A stretch of 64,000 bases of DNA from Streptomyces griseocarneus (GCA_003674045.1 PENC01000011.1:171669-235668), one strand, 5' to 3'. Counted from the first letter of the stretch, positions 47,542-57,200 are shown. Translations and numbers: made by a program. The notes: a model not told the origin generated them from the sequence alone.

Positions 47542-48336
47542 GTGGGCGGCAGCGCACGGGTGGTCGTCGTCACCGGCGGGACGCGCGGCGTCGGCGCGGG
47601 CATCGCACGGGCCTTCCTCGACACCGGCGCGCGGGTGCTCGTCTGCGCCCGCAGACCGCCCGAGCGGCCCGTCGTCACCGGGCGCGGCACCGCCCGCTTC
47701 CTGCCCGTCGACCTGCGGGAGCCCGACGGCGTACGGGCCTTCTTCGCACGCGTCGAGGAGGACCACGGACGGCTCGACGTCCTGGTCAACAACGCCGGAG
47801 GAACCCCCTTCCAGCGCCTCGGCGACGGCGCGGACGAACGCCACGCCCGCATCCTCGACCTCAATCTCGTCGCACCGCTCACGGCGTCGCTCGCCGCCCA
47901 CCGGATCATGCGCGGGCAGGCCGGGGGCGGCTGTGTCCTGATGGTCGGCAGCGTGAGCGGCACCCGCCCTTCGCCCGGCACCGCCGCCTACGGCGCGGCC
48001 AAGGCCGGCCTGGACCACCTCGCCCGCAGCATGGCCGTCGAATGGGCACCCGGGGTCAGGGTCAACACCCTCGTCCTCGGCATGGTCCGCACCGCCGCGG
48101 CGACCGCGCACTACGGCGACGTGGACGGCGTCGCCGCCGTCGCCCGCACGGTGCCCGCGGGCCGCCTGGCCGAGCCGGACGAGATCGGCGCCGCGGCCGT
48201 CTTCCTCGCGTCCGCCGACGCCTCCTACATCACCGGCGCGAGCCTGCTCGTCCACGGCGGCGGCGAACGCCCGGCCTTCCTCGCCGCCGCGACCGCCGAC
48301 CACGACAAGGAGGGACGAGGTGCCCCAGGACCTTGA
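47542..48336 (+). CDS. SDR, Rv3549c-like
   Basis: The protein has 264 residues (Rv3549c has 259). The cofactor loop is TGGTRGVGAGIARAFLDTG, followed by NNAG (LVNNAGGTPFQ). The catalytic Ser is in VLMVGSVSGTRPSPGTAAYGAAKAG with Tyr-x3-Lys. It is expected to be a keto- or hydroxyacyl-CoA oxidoreductase in C/D ring breakdown; the exact step is not assigned. GTG 47542 has GGGAGAGG upstream at good spacing. The KstR2-type box is 44 bases before it. The next gene starts 17 bases before its stop. Confidence 0.82.
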   Translation: MGGSARVVVVTGGTRGVGAGIARAFLDTGARVLVCARRPPERPVVTGRGTARFLPVDLREPDGVRAFFARVEEDHGRLDVLVNNAGGTPFQRLGDGADERHARILDLNLVAPLTASLAAHRIMRGQAGGGCVLMVGSVSGTRPSPGTAAYGAAKAGLDHLARSMAVEWAPGVRVNTLVLGMVRTAAATAHYGDVDGVAAVARTVPAGRLAEPDEIGAAAVFLASADASYITGASLLVHGGGERPAFLAAATADHDKEGRGAPGP

Positions 48337-49252
48337 GAACCTGCCCGGAATGTGCGCGGGCCGCGTCGCCGTCGTCACCGGCGCGGGCCGCGGCCTCGGC
48401 CGCGCGCACGCGCTCGCCCTGGCGGCGGAGGGCGCGCGGGTCGTCGTCAACGACCTGGGCGTCGGCCGCGACGGCGCGGGCCGCTCCGCCGACCCGGCGC
48501 GACAGGTCGCCGACGAGATCACCGCACGCGGCGGCGAGGCCGTGGCCCACGACGGCGACATCGCCACGGAGGACGGCGCCGCGTCGCTCGTCACCACGGC
48601 CCTGGAACGCTACGGCCGTCTCGACGCGCTCGTCAGCAACGCCGGGTTCCTGCGCGACCGCATGCTCGTCAACCTCGGCGAGGACGACTGGGACGCGGTG
48701 CTGCGCGTCCACCTCAAGGGCCACTTCCTGCCGCTGCGCCACGCGGCGGCGCACTGGCGCGCCGAGGCCAAGGCGGGACGGCGGCCGGAGGCGCGCGTCG
48801 TCCACACGACCTCCGGCGCGGGGCTCCTCGGCAGCGTCGGCCAGGCGAACTACGCCGCCGCGAAGGCCGGGATCGTGGGACTGACCCTGGTGGCCGCGGC
48901 GGAACTGGGCCGGTACGGGGTACAGGTCAACGCCATCGCACCGGCGGCGCGGACGCGTATGACGGAGGGGACCTTCCCCACCGCGATGGCCCCGCCGCCC
49001 GCGGGCCGCTTCGACGCGATGGCGCCGGAGAACGTCTCACCCCTGGTCGTCTGGCTGGCGTCCACGGCCTCCGCGGGGGTCAGCGGGCGGGTCTTCGAAG
49101 TGGAGGGCGGCCGCATCTCCGTCATGGAGGGGTGGCGGCGGGGGCCGACGGCGGATGCGGGGTCCTTGCGGACGGCGGCTTCCGCGGGGGAGGCGACCCG
49201 CGGGCTTTTGGCGCTGGCGCGGCCTGCTGAGCCGGTGTACGGGGCGGATTGA
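48320..49252 (+). CDS. SDR, Rv3548c-like
   Basis: The protein has 310 residues (Rv3548c has 304). It has TGAGRGLGRAHALALAAEGARVVVNDLGVGRDG, the long cofactor segment of multifunctional-type SDRs, then SNAGFLRDRMLVNLGEDDWDAVLRVHLKGHF, and the catalytic HTTSGAGLLGSVGQANYAAAKAG. It probably acts as a 3-hydroxyacyl-CoA dehydrogenase in the pathway. The last 45 residues (SVMEGWRRGPTADAG...) form a tail after the core. It overlaps the previous SDR by 17 bases and ends the plus-strand operon before a repeat. Confidence 0.82.
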   Translation: MPQDLENLPGMCAGRVAVVTGAGRGLGRAHALALAAEGARVVVNDLGVGRDGAGRSADPARQVADEITARGGEAVAHDGDIATEDGAASLVTTALERYGRLDALVSNAGFLRDRMLVNLGEDDWDAVLRVHLKGHFLPLRHAAAHWRAEAKAGRRPEARVVHTTSGAGLLGSVGQANYAAAKAGIVGLTLVAAAELGRYGVQVNAIAPAARTRMTEGTFPTAMAPPPAGRFDAMAPENVSPLVVWLASTASAGVSGRVFEVEGGRISVMEGWRRGPTADAGSLRTAASAGEATRGLLALARPAEPVYGAD

Positions 49253-49261
49253 TCGGCCCCG

Positions 49262-49385
49262 AGTCGGGGCCGCGCCCACCGGGGTGCCTCTTGCGCTCGG
49301 CGCGCGTCTGCGGGCCCGTTCCGGCTGGTCGCGCCCACGCGGCGGAGCCGCACAATGTCGCAGCCCCGCGCCCCTTACGGGGCGA
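49262..49385. repeat. Streptomyces intergenic repeat, copy D (long form)
   Basis: Read on the minus strand it holds CGCCCCGTAAGGGGCGCGGG, GGCTCCGCCGCGTGGGCGCG, ACCAGCC and a GAGGCACCCCGGTGGGCG tail, matching copy E at 32299-32450. The hairpin's TAA is the stop codon of the reductase gene that ends at 49375, so the repeat has become part of that gene's 3' end and may act as its terminator. Confidence 0.7.
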
Positions 49386-50010
49386 GGGCAGGCACCGCGG
49401 TGGCCGGGTTGTGGCCCGTGGCGGCCAGTCGCATGACGAAGCCTGCCACTCCCTCGAGTTGCCGGGCGTGCTCCAGCCCGCCGAGCGCGGCGGGCACACC
49501 GCCCAGGTCGCGGACCAGCTCGCCCGCGGTGGCGAGCGCCGCGGCGTCGTCGCCGCACATCGCCACGGTGCGGGCCGCCTGCCCGGCAGGCGCGGACGCC
49601 GACCAGCTCGCCCCCGCGAACAGGTGCAGGGCCTTGACCACGTGACTGCCCACCGCCCGCTCGGCGATGTGCTGGGCCGCCGACCCGGTCGGCGGCCTGA
49701 GCAGGCCGGTCGTGAAGTCCACGGCGTTGGTGCAGTCGAGCACGGCCTTGCCCGCCAGCGCCCCCTCGCCCGCTCCGGCGAGTGCCAGCACGGCGTCGAT
49801 CCCCTCCCACGCCAGCGCCACGACCACGGCCTCACTGTCCCGGGCCACCTGGGCGGGTGCCGCCGCCTCCACCCCGCCGCCGAGCTGCTCGGCGAGTGCC
49901 CGTGCCTTGTCGAGCGAACGCCCTCCGACGAGGACATGATGCCCGCGCCGCGTCCACGCCTCCGCCAGCGCCGAGGCCATCCCGCCGGTACCCAGAATTC
50001 CGATACGCAT
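49375..50010 (-). CDS. NADP-binding reductase of the F420-dependent reductase-like family
   Basis: The protein has 211 residues. The N-terminal dinucleotide loop is GILGTGGMASALAEAWTRRGHHVLVGGRS, followed by VVVALAWEGIDAVLALAG and VLDCTNAV. This is the pattern of NADPH:F420 oxidoreductase-like and related NAD(P)-binding proteins (pfam F420_oxidored). It has VVKALHLFAGASW and a long C-terminal helix region. It may reduce F420 or an unknown substrate. ATG 50010 has GGGAG seven bases upstream. It is divergent from the HxlR regulator across the palindrome at 50070. Confidence 0.83.
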   Translation of the reverse strand: MRIGILGTGGMASALAEAWTRRGHHVLVGGRSLDKARALAEQLGGGVEAAAPAQVARDSEAVVVALAWEGIDAVLALAGAGEGALAGKAVLDCTNAVDFTTGLLRPPTGSAAQHIAERAVGSHVVKALHLFAGASWSASAPAGQAARTVAMCGDDAAALATAGELVRDLGGVPAALGGLEHARQLEGVAGFVMRLAATGHNPATAVPALAP

Positions 50011-50069
50011 GTCGTGCTCCCTTTCTCCGAACCCTCTCCGAAGGACTGACAGCACGTCACGCTAGGAGC

Positions 50070-50097
50070 CCCGGGCCTACCGATCGGTAGGCCCGGG
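50070..50097. promoter_or_regulatory. 28-bp perfect palindrome, HxlR operator candidate
   Basis: Each 14-base half reads CCCGGGCCTACCGA. The dyad is perfect for all 28 positions. It lies 18 bases before the HxlR start and 59 bases before the reductase start, so it overlaps both promoters. The inner CTACCGATCGGTAG is a likely recognition core. Confidence 0.75.
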
Positions 50098-50115
50098 TCC
50101 GGTAGGAAGGGACAC

Positions 50116-50538
50116 GTGAACCACGACTGCTCACCCTTCGCCGCCGACTGCGCGGTGCGCTCGGCCACCGACCTGATCGCCCACACCTGGGACCCGGTGG
50201 TACTGATGGCGCTACGAGCGGGCAGGCGGCGCCGGAACGATCTGCTGGACGCCATCGCGGGCGTCAGCGACAAGGTCCTGACCCAGACGCTGCGCCGTCT
50301 CCACACCAACGGCCTGATCGCACGGATCGCCGCACCGGCGGACCGCTCCGTGACGTACGAGCTCTCCGGTCTGGGCCGCAGCCTCGCCGACGGACCGCTC
50401 GCCGCCCTCGGCCACTGGGCGGTCGAGCACGCCGACCAGCTTCTCGCCGCCCAGGAAAACCCCGGCCGGCCGCCTCAGGACACCACGTCCTTGCCCCGGA
50501 AGTGCCGGAACGCGAGGGCGAAGAGCACCAGCGCGTAG
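50116..50538 (+). CDS. HxlR-family transcriptional regulator
   Basis: The protein has 140 residues. The HxlR winged helix spans about residues 15-100: VRSATDLIAHTWDPVVLMALRAGRRRRNDLLDAIAGVSDKVLTQTLRRLHTNGLIARIAAPADRSVTYELSGLGRSL. It begins MNHDCSPFAADC, with the usual N-terminal Cys that some members use to sense electrophiles or quinones. The divergent NADP-binding reductase is its probable target, a standard HxlR arrangement. Its last 64 bases overlap the convergent ABC permease gene, so the C-terminal tail after residue 118 is unlikely to be conserved. Confidence 0.87.
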   Translation: MNHDCSPFAADCAVRSATDLIAHTWDPVVLMALRAGRRRRNDLLDAIAGVSDKVLTQTLRRLHTNGLIARIAAPADRSVTYELSGLGRSLADGPLAALGHWAVEHADQLLAAQENPGRPPQDTTSLPRKCRNARAKSTSA

Positions 50539-51353
50539 GACACCGACACCGCCGCACCCTTGATCATGCCGCCCCACTCCAGATGGGGCTGGAGCGCGTC
50601 CGCCCAGGCGAACTGCCAGTGGGCGGGGAGGAGGTCGCGCCAGTGGCCGAGTGCCGTGACCGCGTCCAGGACGTTGCCCGCGATGGTCAGGCCCACCGCG
50701 CCGCCCACCGCTCCCAGCGGTGCGTCCGTGACGGTGGAGAGCCAGAACGCGAGTCCGGCCGTCACCAGTTGCCCGACGAAGATGTAGGCGACGACCAGTG
50801 CCAGCCGTTCGACGGCCGTGCCGCCGGGGATCGAGCCGCCGGTGGGGATCTGGAGCGGGCCCCAGCCGTACGCGGTCGTGCCCGCGACCAGCGCCACCAG
50901 CGGCAGCAGCACCATCGCGGCGGCACTGAACCCCAGCGCCACGGCCAGCTTGCTCAGCAGCAGCCGGGCGCGCGGTACGGGTGCCGCCAGCAGATAGCGC
51001 AGCGACGACCAGCTCGCCTCGGACGCCACCGTGTCCCCGCAGAACAGCGCCACCGGGACCACCAGCAGGAAGCCCGCCGACACGAACAGGCACGTCGCCG
51101 CGAAGTTCACGCCGGACGCGGTGGCCGTGTCGATCAGCGTCACCCGGCCGTCCCGGCCGCTCGGCTGCCCGCCGATCGCGAAGGCCGCGATCAGGACGAA
51201 CGGCAGCACGGCGAGGATCGCGCCGACCACGAGCGTGCGGCGCCGCCGCAGCTGCCGCATCGCCTCCACCCGCAGCGGCAGCGTGTGCCGCGCCCGGTAA
51301 CCGGGCGCGGCCTCCGGGGCGGCGCCCGCCGCCATGTCCGTCACCGCGCTCAC
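50475..51353 (-). CDS. ABC-2 type transporter permease
   Basis: The protein has 292 residues from GTG 51353. It has six hydrophobic segments (about 42-64, 88-112, 128-150, 165-190, 200-225, 255-275) in the ABC-2 pattern, with a charged N-terminus (RHTLPLRVEAMRQLRRRRT). Its start overlaps the stop of the ATPase fusion by four bases. The two would form an exporter or a complex linked to the hydrolase. Specificity is unknown. The 3' end is convergent with and overlaps the HxlR gene. Confidence 0.83.
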   Translation of the reverse strand: MSAVTDMAAGAAPEAAPGYRARHTLPLRVEAMRQLRRRRTLVVGAILAVLPFVLIAAFAIGGQPSGRDGRVTLIDTATASGVNFAATCLFVSAGFLLVVPVALFCGDTVASEASWSSLRYLLAAPVPRARLLLSKLAVALGFSAAAMVLLPLVALVAGTTAYGWGPLQIPTGGSIPGGTAVERLALVVAYIFVGQLVTAGLAFWLSTVTDAPLGAVGGAVGLTIAGNVLDAVTALGHWRDLLPAHWQFAWADALQPHLEWGGMIKGAAVSVSYALVLFALAFRHFRGKDVVS

Positions 51354-54073
51354 GCGGAGCCTCCGATCAGGGTCAGGAACGCGTCCTCCAGACGGCGGTG
51401 CGGACCCACACGCTCCACCGGGACCTCCAGCCGGACCAGCTCCACGAGCAACGCCGACGGCGTCATACCGTCGAGCGCCACCAGCAGGCCCTCGTCGGCC
51501 CGTACGGCCGAGACCACGCCGTCCAGCGCGGCCACCTTCTCCGCGACCGCCTCCGACACCCCGCCCGCGACACCCACCAGCAACGTGTCGCCCGAGCCGA
51601 CGATCTCCGCGACCGGACCGGCGGTCACGAGCCGCCCGCGGTCCATCACCACCAGGTGCGTACAGCTCTGCTCGACCTCGGACAGCAGGTGGCTGGAGAC
51701 GATGACGGTGCGCCCGGCGGCCGCGTACCGGATCATCACCTCGCGCATCTCCCGGATCTGCGGCGGGTCGAGACCGTTCGTCGGCTCGTCCAGGATCAGC
51801 AGATCCGGCAGGCCCAGCATCGCCTGCGCGATGGCCAGCCGCTGCCGCATGCCCTGCGAGTACGTCCGGACGGCGCGCTCCAGCGCGGACCCCAGCCCGG
51901 CGATCTCCAGCGCCTCGTCGACGTGCGCGTCCTCGGCCGGCCGACCCGTCGCCTGCCAGTACAGGTCGAGATTGGCCCGCCCGGACAGGTGGGGCAGGAA
52001 ACCCGCGCCCTCCACGAACGCCCCGACCCGGGACAGCACGGGCGCGCCCGGCCGGATCGCGTGGCCGAAGACCCGGATCCCACCGCCGTCCGGCCGGATC
52101 AGTCCCATGAGCATGCGCAGCGTGGTGGTCTTGCCCGCGCCGTTCGGCCCCAGCAGCCCGAGCACCTGCCCGCGCTCGACCCGGAACGACAGATCCCGCA
52201 CGGCATACCGGTCCGCGGACTTGGCGTACCGCTTGCTCAGGTCCGTGATCTGCAACGGCACGTCGGCGAGCGCCGGGTCCGGCGCCGGTACGGCCGTGCG
52301 CCGCCGTCCCGTCAGCAGCACGGCGGCCGCGACGGCCGCACCGCCCACCGGCAGCCCCCACGTCCACCACGGCAGCGCCGCCGAAGCCGTCCGTACACCG
52401 GAGGCCGTCGGCACGCTCAGGCCGTCGCCCTCCAGGGCGACGGTGTATGTCGCCGGCTGCGCCGGGGACGCGTACGCGAGGTCCGTCGCGGCGAGCACGA
52501 GCCGCATCCGGTGCCCCGACTCGAAGGTGTGGTCGATCGCGGGCAGCCGCAGCTCGACCGTCCGGCCTTCCTTGGCATCGCTCACCCGCACCGGGGCGAC
52601 GAGCTGCGCGGGCAGCACCTGCTGCCCGTTCGGGCCGACGTCGTACACCTTGGCGAAGAGCACGGCCTCGCCGGAGTCCGAGGTCACCCTGGCCCTGACG
52701 GTCGGTGAACCGGTCACCCGGACACCCTCCGTCAGCCGCGCCGACTCGAAACGGGCGTACTGGCCGGGGAAATCGAGGGACAGGCCGACGCCGAGCCCCG
52801 ACAACTGGGACACCGCGCCGATTCCCGGCACCGTCGAGATGGCCGGAGGCGTGGCGCCCGCCGGGCTGCCGAACGACTGCGGGCGCCCGGTCAGCGGCAC
52901 CGCACGGGTGTCGTTGCGCAGCCCCGGATAACGGTCCGCGCTCGCGCCCCGCACCTGTGCCTTGCCGTCGGTGGTGTCGATGCCACCGGTCCTGCTGACC
53001 CGGAACGCGGGTCCCGTGTCCGTGCTCTTGTCGTCCTTGAGATAACGGTCGAACCACGCGCGCGTGCGCTGCTCGACGCGGCCGTTCTCGCCGATGCCGC
53101 CGCTGTCGTGCCCGCCCGCGATCCAGTCGACGGACACGGGCGCGCCGTTGCGGCCGATGGCCCGGGCGGCCGCGTCGGACTGGTCGAGTGGGAACAGCGA
53201 ATCGGTCTGCCCCTGCACGAGGAGCGTGGGCACCTTGATGCGGTCGCCCACGGCCGACGGGCTGCGCCGTTCCAGCAGCTCACGCGCGGCGGCGTCCGGC
53301 TTCCCTGCGACGGCCACACGCTCGTACATCTCGCACAGCGCCTTCTCGAACCGCCCACAGGCGGCGGGGGACGGCGCCGTCGTCTCCGGCTTGCCGACGC
53401 CGGAGACCCCGGTCGAGCCTGTCGTGAAGAAGACGCCCGCCCAGAGTTTCTTGAACACGTCGTTCGGGAAGAGCGCGTCCGCGAGGTTCCAGTAGGTGAT
53501 CTCGGGGACGATCGCGTCGACCCGCTTGTCGTGTCCGGCGGCGAGAAGGGCGATCGCACCGCCGTAGGAGGCGCCCGCGATACCGACCCGGGGGTCGCCC
53601 GCGCGGTCCAGCTCCACCTCGGGGCGCTTCGCCAGCCAGTCGATCAGGCGGCTCACGTCGGCGACCTCGCGCTCGGGGTCGTTCAGCCCGATCCGGCCGG
53701 TGGACTTGCCGAAGCCGCGCGCGGACCACGTCACCACGGCGTAACCGTCGCGCGCCAGCGCCTCGGCCTGGCCGCGCAGGTCCTCCTTGCTGCCCCCGAA
53801 GCCGTGGGCGAGCAGCACGGCGGGGCGACGACCGGTGTCGTCGGCCGTGCTGTGCTTGTTGTCACCAGAGGTGAAGTAGGACATGTCGATACGGACCGTG
53901 TCCCTGCTGCCGGGTGCCTCGGGCACGCTCAGGAACCGGTCCTCGCGGTGCACGGCGGGACCGCCGTCGCCTTTGGCCGCGGCCGCCGTCCAGGTGCCGG
54001 CACCGGCCAGAACGGCCAGCGCGGCCGCGGCGGCGGCCAGGCGTTTGCGGCGGCGGGGGAGTCGCAGTCTCAT
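51350..54073 (-). CDS. secreted CocE/NonD-type hydrolase fused to ABC transporter ATPase
   Basis: The protein has 907 residues in one frame. Residues 1-35 are a signal/anchor (RRRKRLAAAAAALAVLAGAGTW). Residues 45-330 are an alpha/beta hydrolase with nucleophile Ser169 in GASYGG and His in IAGGHDSGG. Residues 400-560 are a jelly-roll-like X-Pro peptidase C domain (RVTSDSGEAVLFAKVYDV...LAATDLAY). A membrane helix lies at about 575-592. Residues 605-907 are an ABC ATPase (GPNGAGKTTT, YSQGMRQRL, LLILDEPTNG, VSSHLL). The layout places the hydrolase outside and the ATPase inside, joined by one helix. It is coupled to the permease gene. The substrate is unknown. Confidence 0.88.
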   Translation of the reverse strand: MRLRLPRRRKRLAAAAAALAVLAGAGTWTAAAAKGDGGPAVHREDRFLSVPEAPGSRDTVRIDMSYFTSGDNKHSTADDTGRRPAVLLAHGFGGSKEDLRGQAEALARDGYAVVTWSARGFGKSTGRIGLNDPEREVADVSRLIDWLAKRPEVELDRAGDPRVGIAGASYGGAIALLAAGHDKRVDAIVPEITYWNLADALFPNDVFKKLWAGVFFTTGSTGVSGVGKPETTAPSPAACGRFEKALCEMYERVAVAGKPDAAARELLERRSPSAVGDRIKVPTLLVQGQTDSLFPLDQSDAAARAIGRNGAPVSVDWIAGGHDSGGIGENGRVEQRTRAWFDRYLKDDKSTDTGPAFRVSRTGGIDTTDGKAQVRGASADRYPGLRNDTRAVPLTGRPQSFGSPAGATPPAISTVPGIGAVSQLSGLGVGLSLDFPGQYARFESARLTEGVRVTGSPTVRARVTSDSGEAVLFAKVYDVGPNGQQVLPAQLVAPVRVSDAKEGRTVELRLPAIDHTFESGHRMRLVLAATDLAYASPAQPATYTVALEGDGLSVPTASGVRTASAALPWWTWGLPVGGAAVAAAVLLTGRRRTAVPAPDPALADVPLQITDLSKRYAKSADRYAVRDLSFRVERGQVLGLLGPNGAGKTTTLRMLMGLIRPDGGGIRVFGHAIRPGAPVLSRVGAFVEGAGFLPHLSGRANLDLYWQATGRPAEDAHVDEALEIAGLGSALERAVRTYSQGMRQRLAIAQAMLGLPDLLILDEPTNGLDPPQIREMREVMIRYAAAGRTVIVSSHLLSEVEQSCTHLVVMDRGRLVTAGPVAEIVGSGDTLLVGVAGGVSEAVAEKVAALDGVVSAVRADEGLLVALDGMTPSALLVELVRLEVPVERVGPHRRLEDAFLTLIGGSA

Positions 54074-54159
54074 ACGCCGATGCTATGCGGGCCCGCAGCC
54101 CGCCCCGCTGGGGGCTCCGCCCCCGGACCCCCACAACCGGGAGGTGACGGGAGGGGGTG

Positions 54160-54222
54160 CCCCGTCAGGGGCGCGGGGAACTGCGCGACCAGCCCCCACC
54201 GGCCTGCGGACGCCGGACGGCA
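54160..54222. repeat. Streptomyces intergenic repeat, copy C (short form)
   Basis: CCCCGTCAGGGGCGCGGGGA, then ACTGCGCGACCAGCCCCCAC and GGCCTGCGGACGCC match the minus-strand reading of copies A and B. It lies between GH38 and the hydrolase-ABC fusion. The neighbouring hairpin GGGGGC-TCC-GCCCCC at 54110-54124 is a second terminator-like stem. Confidence 0.7.
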
Positions 54223-54249
54223 CGGGTGACCGGGCTCGTAGGCGGACCG

Positions 54250-57200
54250 TCACCTCACCAAGCGCAACGTCTTGATCTCGAAGGGGCGGAACGACAGCTC
54301 GATGCCATCGTCCTGCGCATCAACGGCACTCAGCGGCCGTTCCAGCAGGTCGCACACAGACACGGCGCCCATCGTGAAGCCCGCCGTCAGGCGGGAGGAC
54401 GCTCGCCCGCCCAGGGACTCGTACAGCCGGACCACCACATCCCCGCTCCCGTCGTCCGCCAGCTTCACCGCCGAGACGACCACGGAGTCACCCGAGACGG
54501 ACACCAGCGGCGGAACCCCGGCGGAGCCGGGAACCCGGCGTTCGGGGAGGTTGATGCGATACCCCTCCCGCACCGCGTCGCGCAAGGACGCGTCAGGGAC
54601 CAGCGCGTAGCGGAAGCGGTGGACGCCCTGGTCGGTGCGGGGATCCGGGAAGCGCGGGGCTCGGAGCAGGGAGAGCCGTACCGTCGTGACGGTGCCGCCG
54701 CCGTCGCGTTCCGCGCGGGTCACGTCGTAGCCGTACGTCGAGTCGTTGACCACGGCCACCCCCCACCCCGGCTCCTCCAGGTGGACGAAGCGGTGCGCGC
54801 ATGCCTCGAACTTGGCCGCGTCCCAGCTGGTGTTGGTGTGGGTGGGACGGTAGAGGTGGCCGAACTGGGTCTCCGCCGCCACCCGGTCCGTGTGCAGGTC
54901 GAGCGGGAACGCGGCCTTGAGGAATTTCTCGGTCTCATGCCAGTCGACCTCCGTCGCGACGTCCAGCCGCTTCTCCCCGGCGGGCAGCGAGAGCACCTGT
55001 TCCACCCGCGAGGCGCCGAAGGCCCGCACCACCCGTACCGCTGCCCCGTCGTCCGTGGGCTCCAGTGACTCGACGTCCGTCAGGTCGGTGACCGTGTTGC
55101 GGTAGAAGTGGTCCACGTCCCACGCGTCCCACATGTTCGGGAAGTCCTGGTGCAGCTGGAGGAGATTGGCCGCCGTGCCCGGCGCGACCGACTCGCGCCC
55201 CGCCGCCGGGTCGTACACGGAGACCACCAGCCCCCGTTCGTCGATCTCGACCCGCAGCAGGCCGTTGTCCAGGACGAAGCCGCCGCCCTCCCGTGGCCGG
55301 GCCACGGCTGCGGGACCGCCGGCCGGTTCCGCCACCGCCGCCCCGTGCGCCTCCACGCCCCCGCGCGCGTGCGGTGCCGTGTTGAACACCACCGTCCCGC
55401 CCGCCGGGCCGTCACCGGCCAGCGCCGTCAGCGCGCCCCCGATGATCTCCTCCAGCTCCGCGGCCACCGCCGCGTACGTCTCCGCCGCCTCACGGTGCAC
55501 CCACGCGATGGACGTGCCCGGCAGGATGTCGTGGAACTGGTGCAGCAGCACCGTCTTCCACAGCCGGTCCAGCGCCTCGTACGGATAGCGGAAGCCCGTC
55601 CGCACGGCCGCTGTCGCCGCCCACAGCTCGGCCTCCCGCAGCAGGTGCTCCGACCGCCGGTTGCCCTGCTTGGTGCGCGCCTGGCTGGTGAGCGTCGCCC
55701 GGTGCAGCTCCAGGTACAGCTCGCCCACCCACACGGGCGCGTGCCCGTACTCCGCGTGCGCCTTCTCGAAGAACGCCGACGGCTTCTCGAAGACGACCCG
55801 CGCCGCCCCCTCCAGATCCGCCAGCCGCTTCGCGCGCGCCAGATGCTCACGCGTCGTCCCGCCGCCGCCGTCGCCCCAGCCGGTCGGCGCGAGGGAGCGG
55901 GTCGCGCCGCCCTTCTCCCGGAAGTTGCGGACGGCGTGCGCGATCTCCTGGCCCGACAACTGCGCGTTGTACGTGTCGATCGGCGGGAAGTGCGTGAAGA
56001 CCCGCGTCCCGTCCAGGCCCTCCCACCAGAAGGTGTGGTGCGGGAATTTATTGCTCTGGCTCCACGAGATCTTCTGCGTCAGGAACCACTTGTTCCCCGC
56101 CAGTTTCACCAGCTGCGGCAGCGCGGCCGAGTAGCCGAATGTGTCCGGCAGCCACACCTCCTCCGTCTCGACACCGAACTCCTCCAGGAAGAACCGCTTC
56201 CCGTGTACGAACTGCCGTGCCAGCGCCTCCGACCCCGGCATGTTCGTGTCGGACTCCACCCACATGCCGCCCACGGGCACGAACCGGCCCTCCGCGACCG
56301 CCTTCTTGACCCGTGCGTACACCTCCGGCCGGTGCTCCTTGATCCACGCGAACTGCTGGGCCTGCGACATGGCGTAGACGAAGTCCGGCTCGTCCTCCAG
56401 CAGCGCCGTCATGTTCGACGTCGTCCGCGCGACCTTGCGCACCGTCTCGCGCAGCGGCCACAGCCACGCCGAGTCGATGTGCGCGTGCCCGACGGCGCTG
56501 ATGCGGTGCGCCGAGGCGTGGGCGGGTGCCGCCAGCGCGTCCGCCAGCAGCTCCCGGGCCCGCCCGGCCGTGCCCCCCACGTCCTGGAGGTCGACCGCGT
56601 CCAGCGCCCGTTCCACCGCCCGCAGGATCTCCCAGCGGCGCGGCGCGTCCACGGACAGCTCGGCCATCAGCCCGCCCAGCACCTCCAGGTCCTGGACCAG
56701 CTCCCACACGACGGGGTCGAACACGGCCAGGTCCATCCGGCCGAGCCGGTAGCGCGGCGCGCCGTCCGCCGTCTCCCTGTCGCCCAGCTCGGTCGGCAGG
56801 AAGGGGTGGTAGTCCAGGATCACCGGGTTCGACGAGGCCTCGACGTGCAGCAGTACCTCTTCCCCGCCCGCGGCCTTCTCACTGACACGCACCCACTGGT
56901 TGCGTGGATTGAGGCCCTTGACCGGCGACCCGTCCGGCCGGTAGACGAGCCCCTCGCACTGGAAGCCCGGCATGTTCTCGTCGAACCCGAGGTCCAGCAG
57001 CGCCTCGACCGTCCGGCCCGCCCACTCCCGGGGCGCCCTCCCGGCCACGGTGAACCAGCTCGTGCCCCACGGCGGCCCCCATGCCGCGCCCGGGGCGATC
57101 GGCTTCCGCCCGGCGGCCAGCCCCTCCGCCACGGGCACCGGTTCGCCCGGGGCGTGCCACACCGAGACGGTCAGCGGCACCGACTCGGGGTACACGGCGG

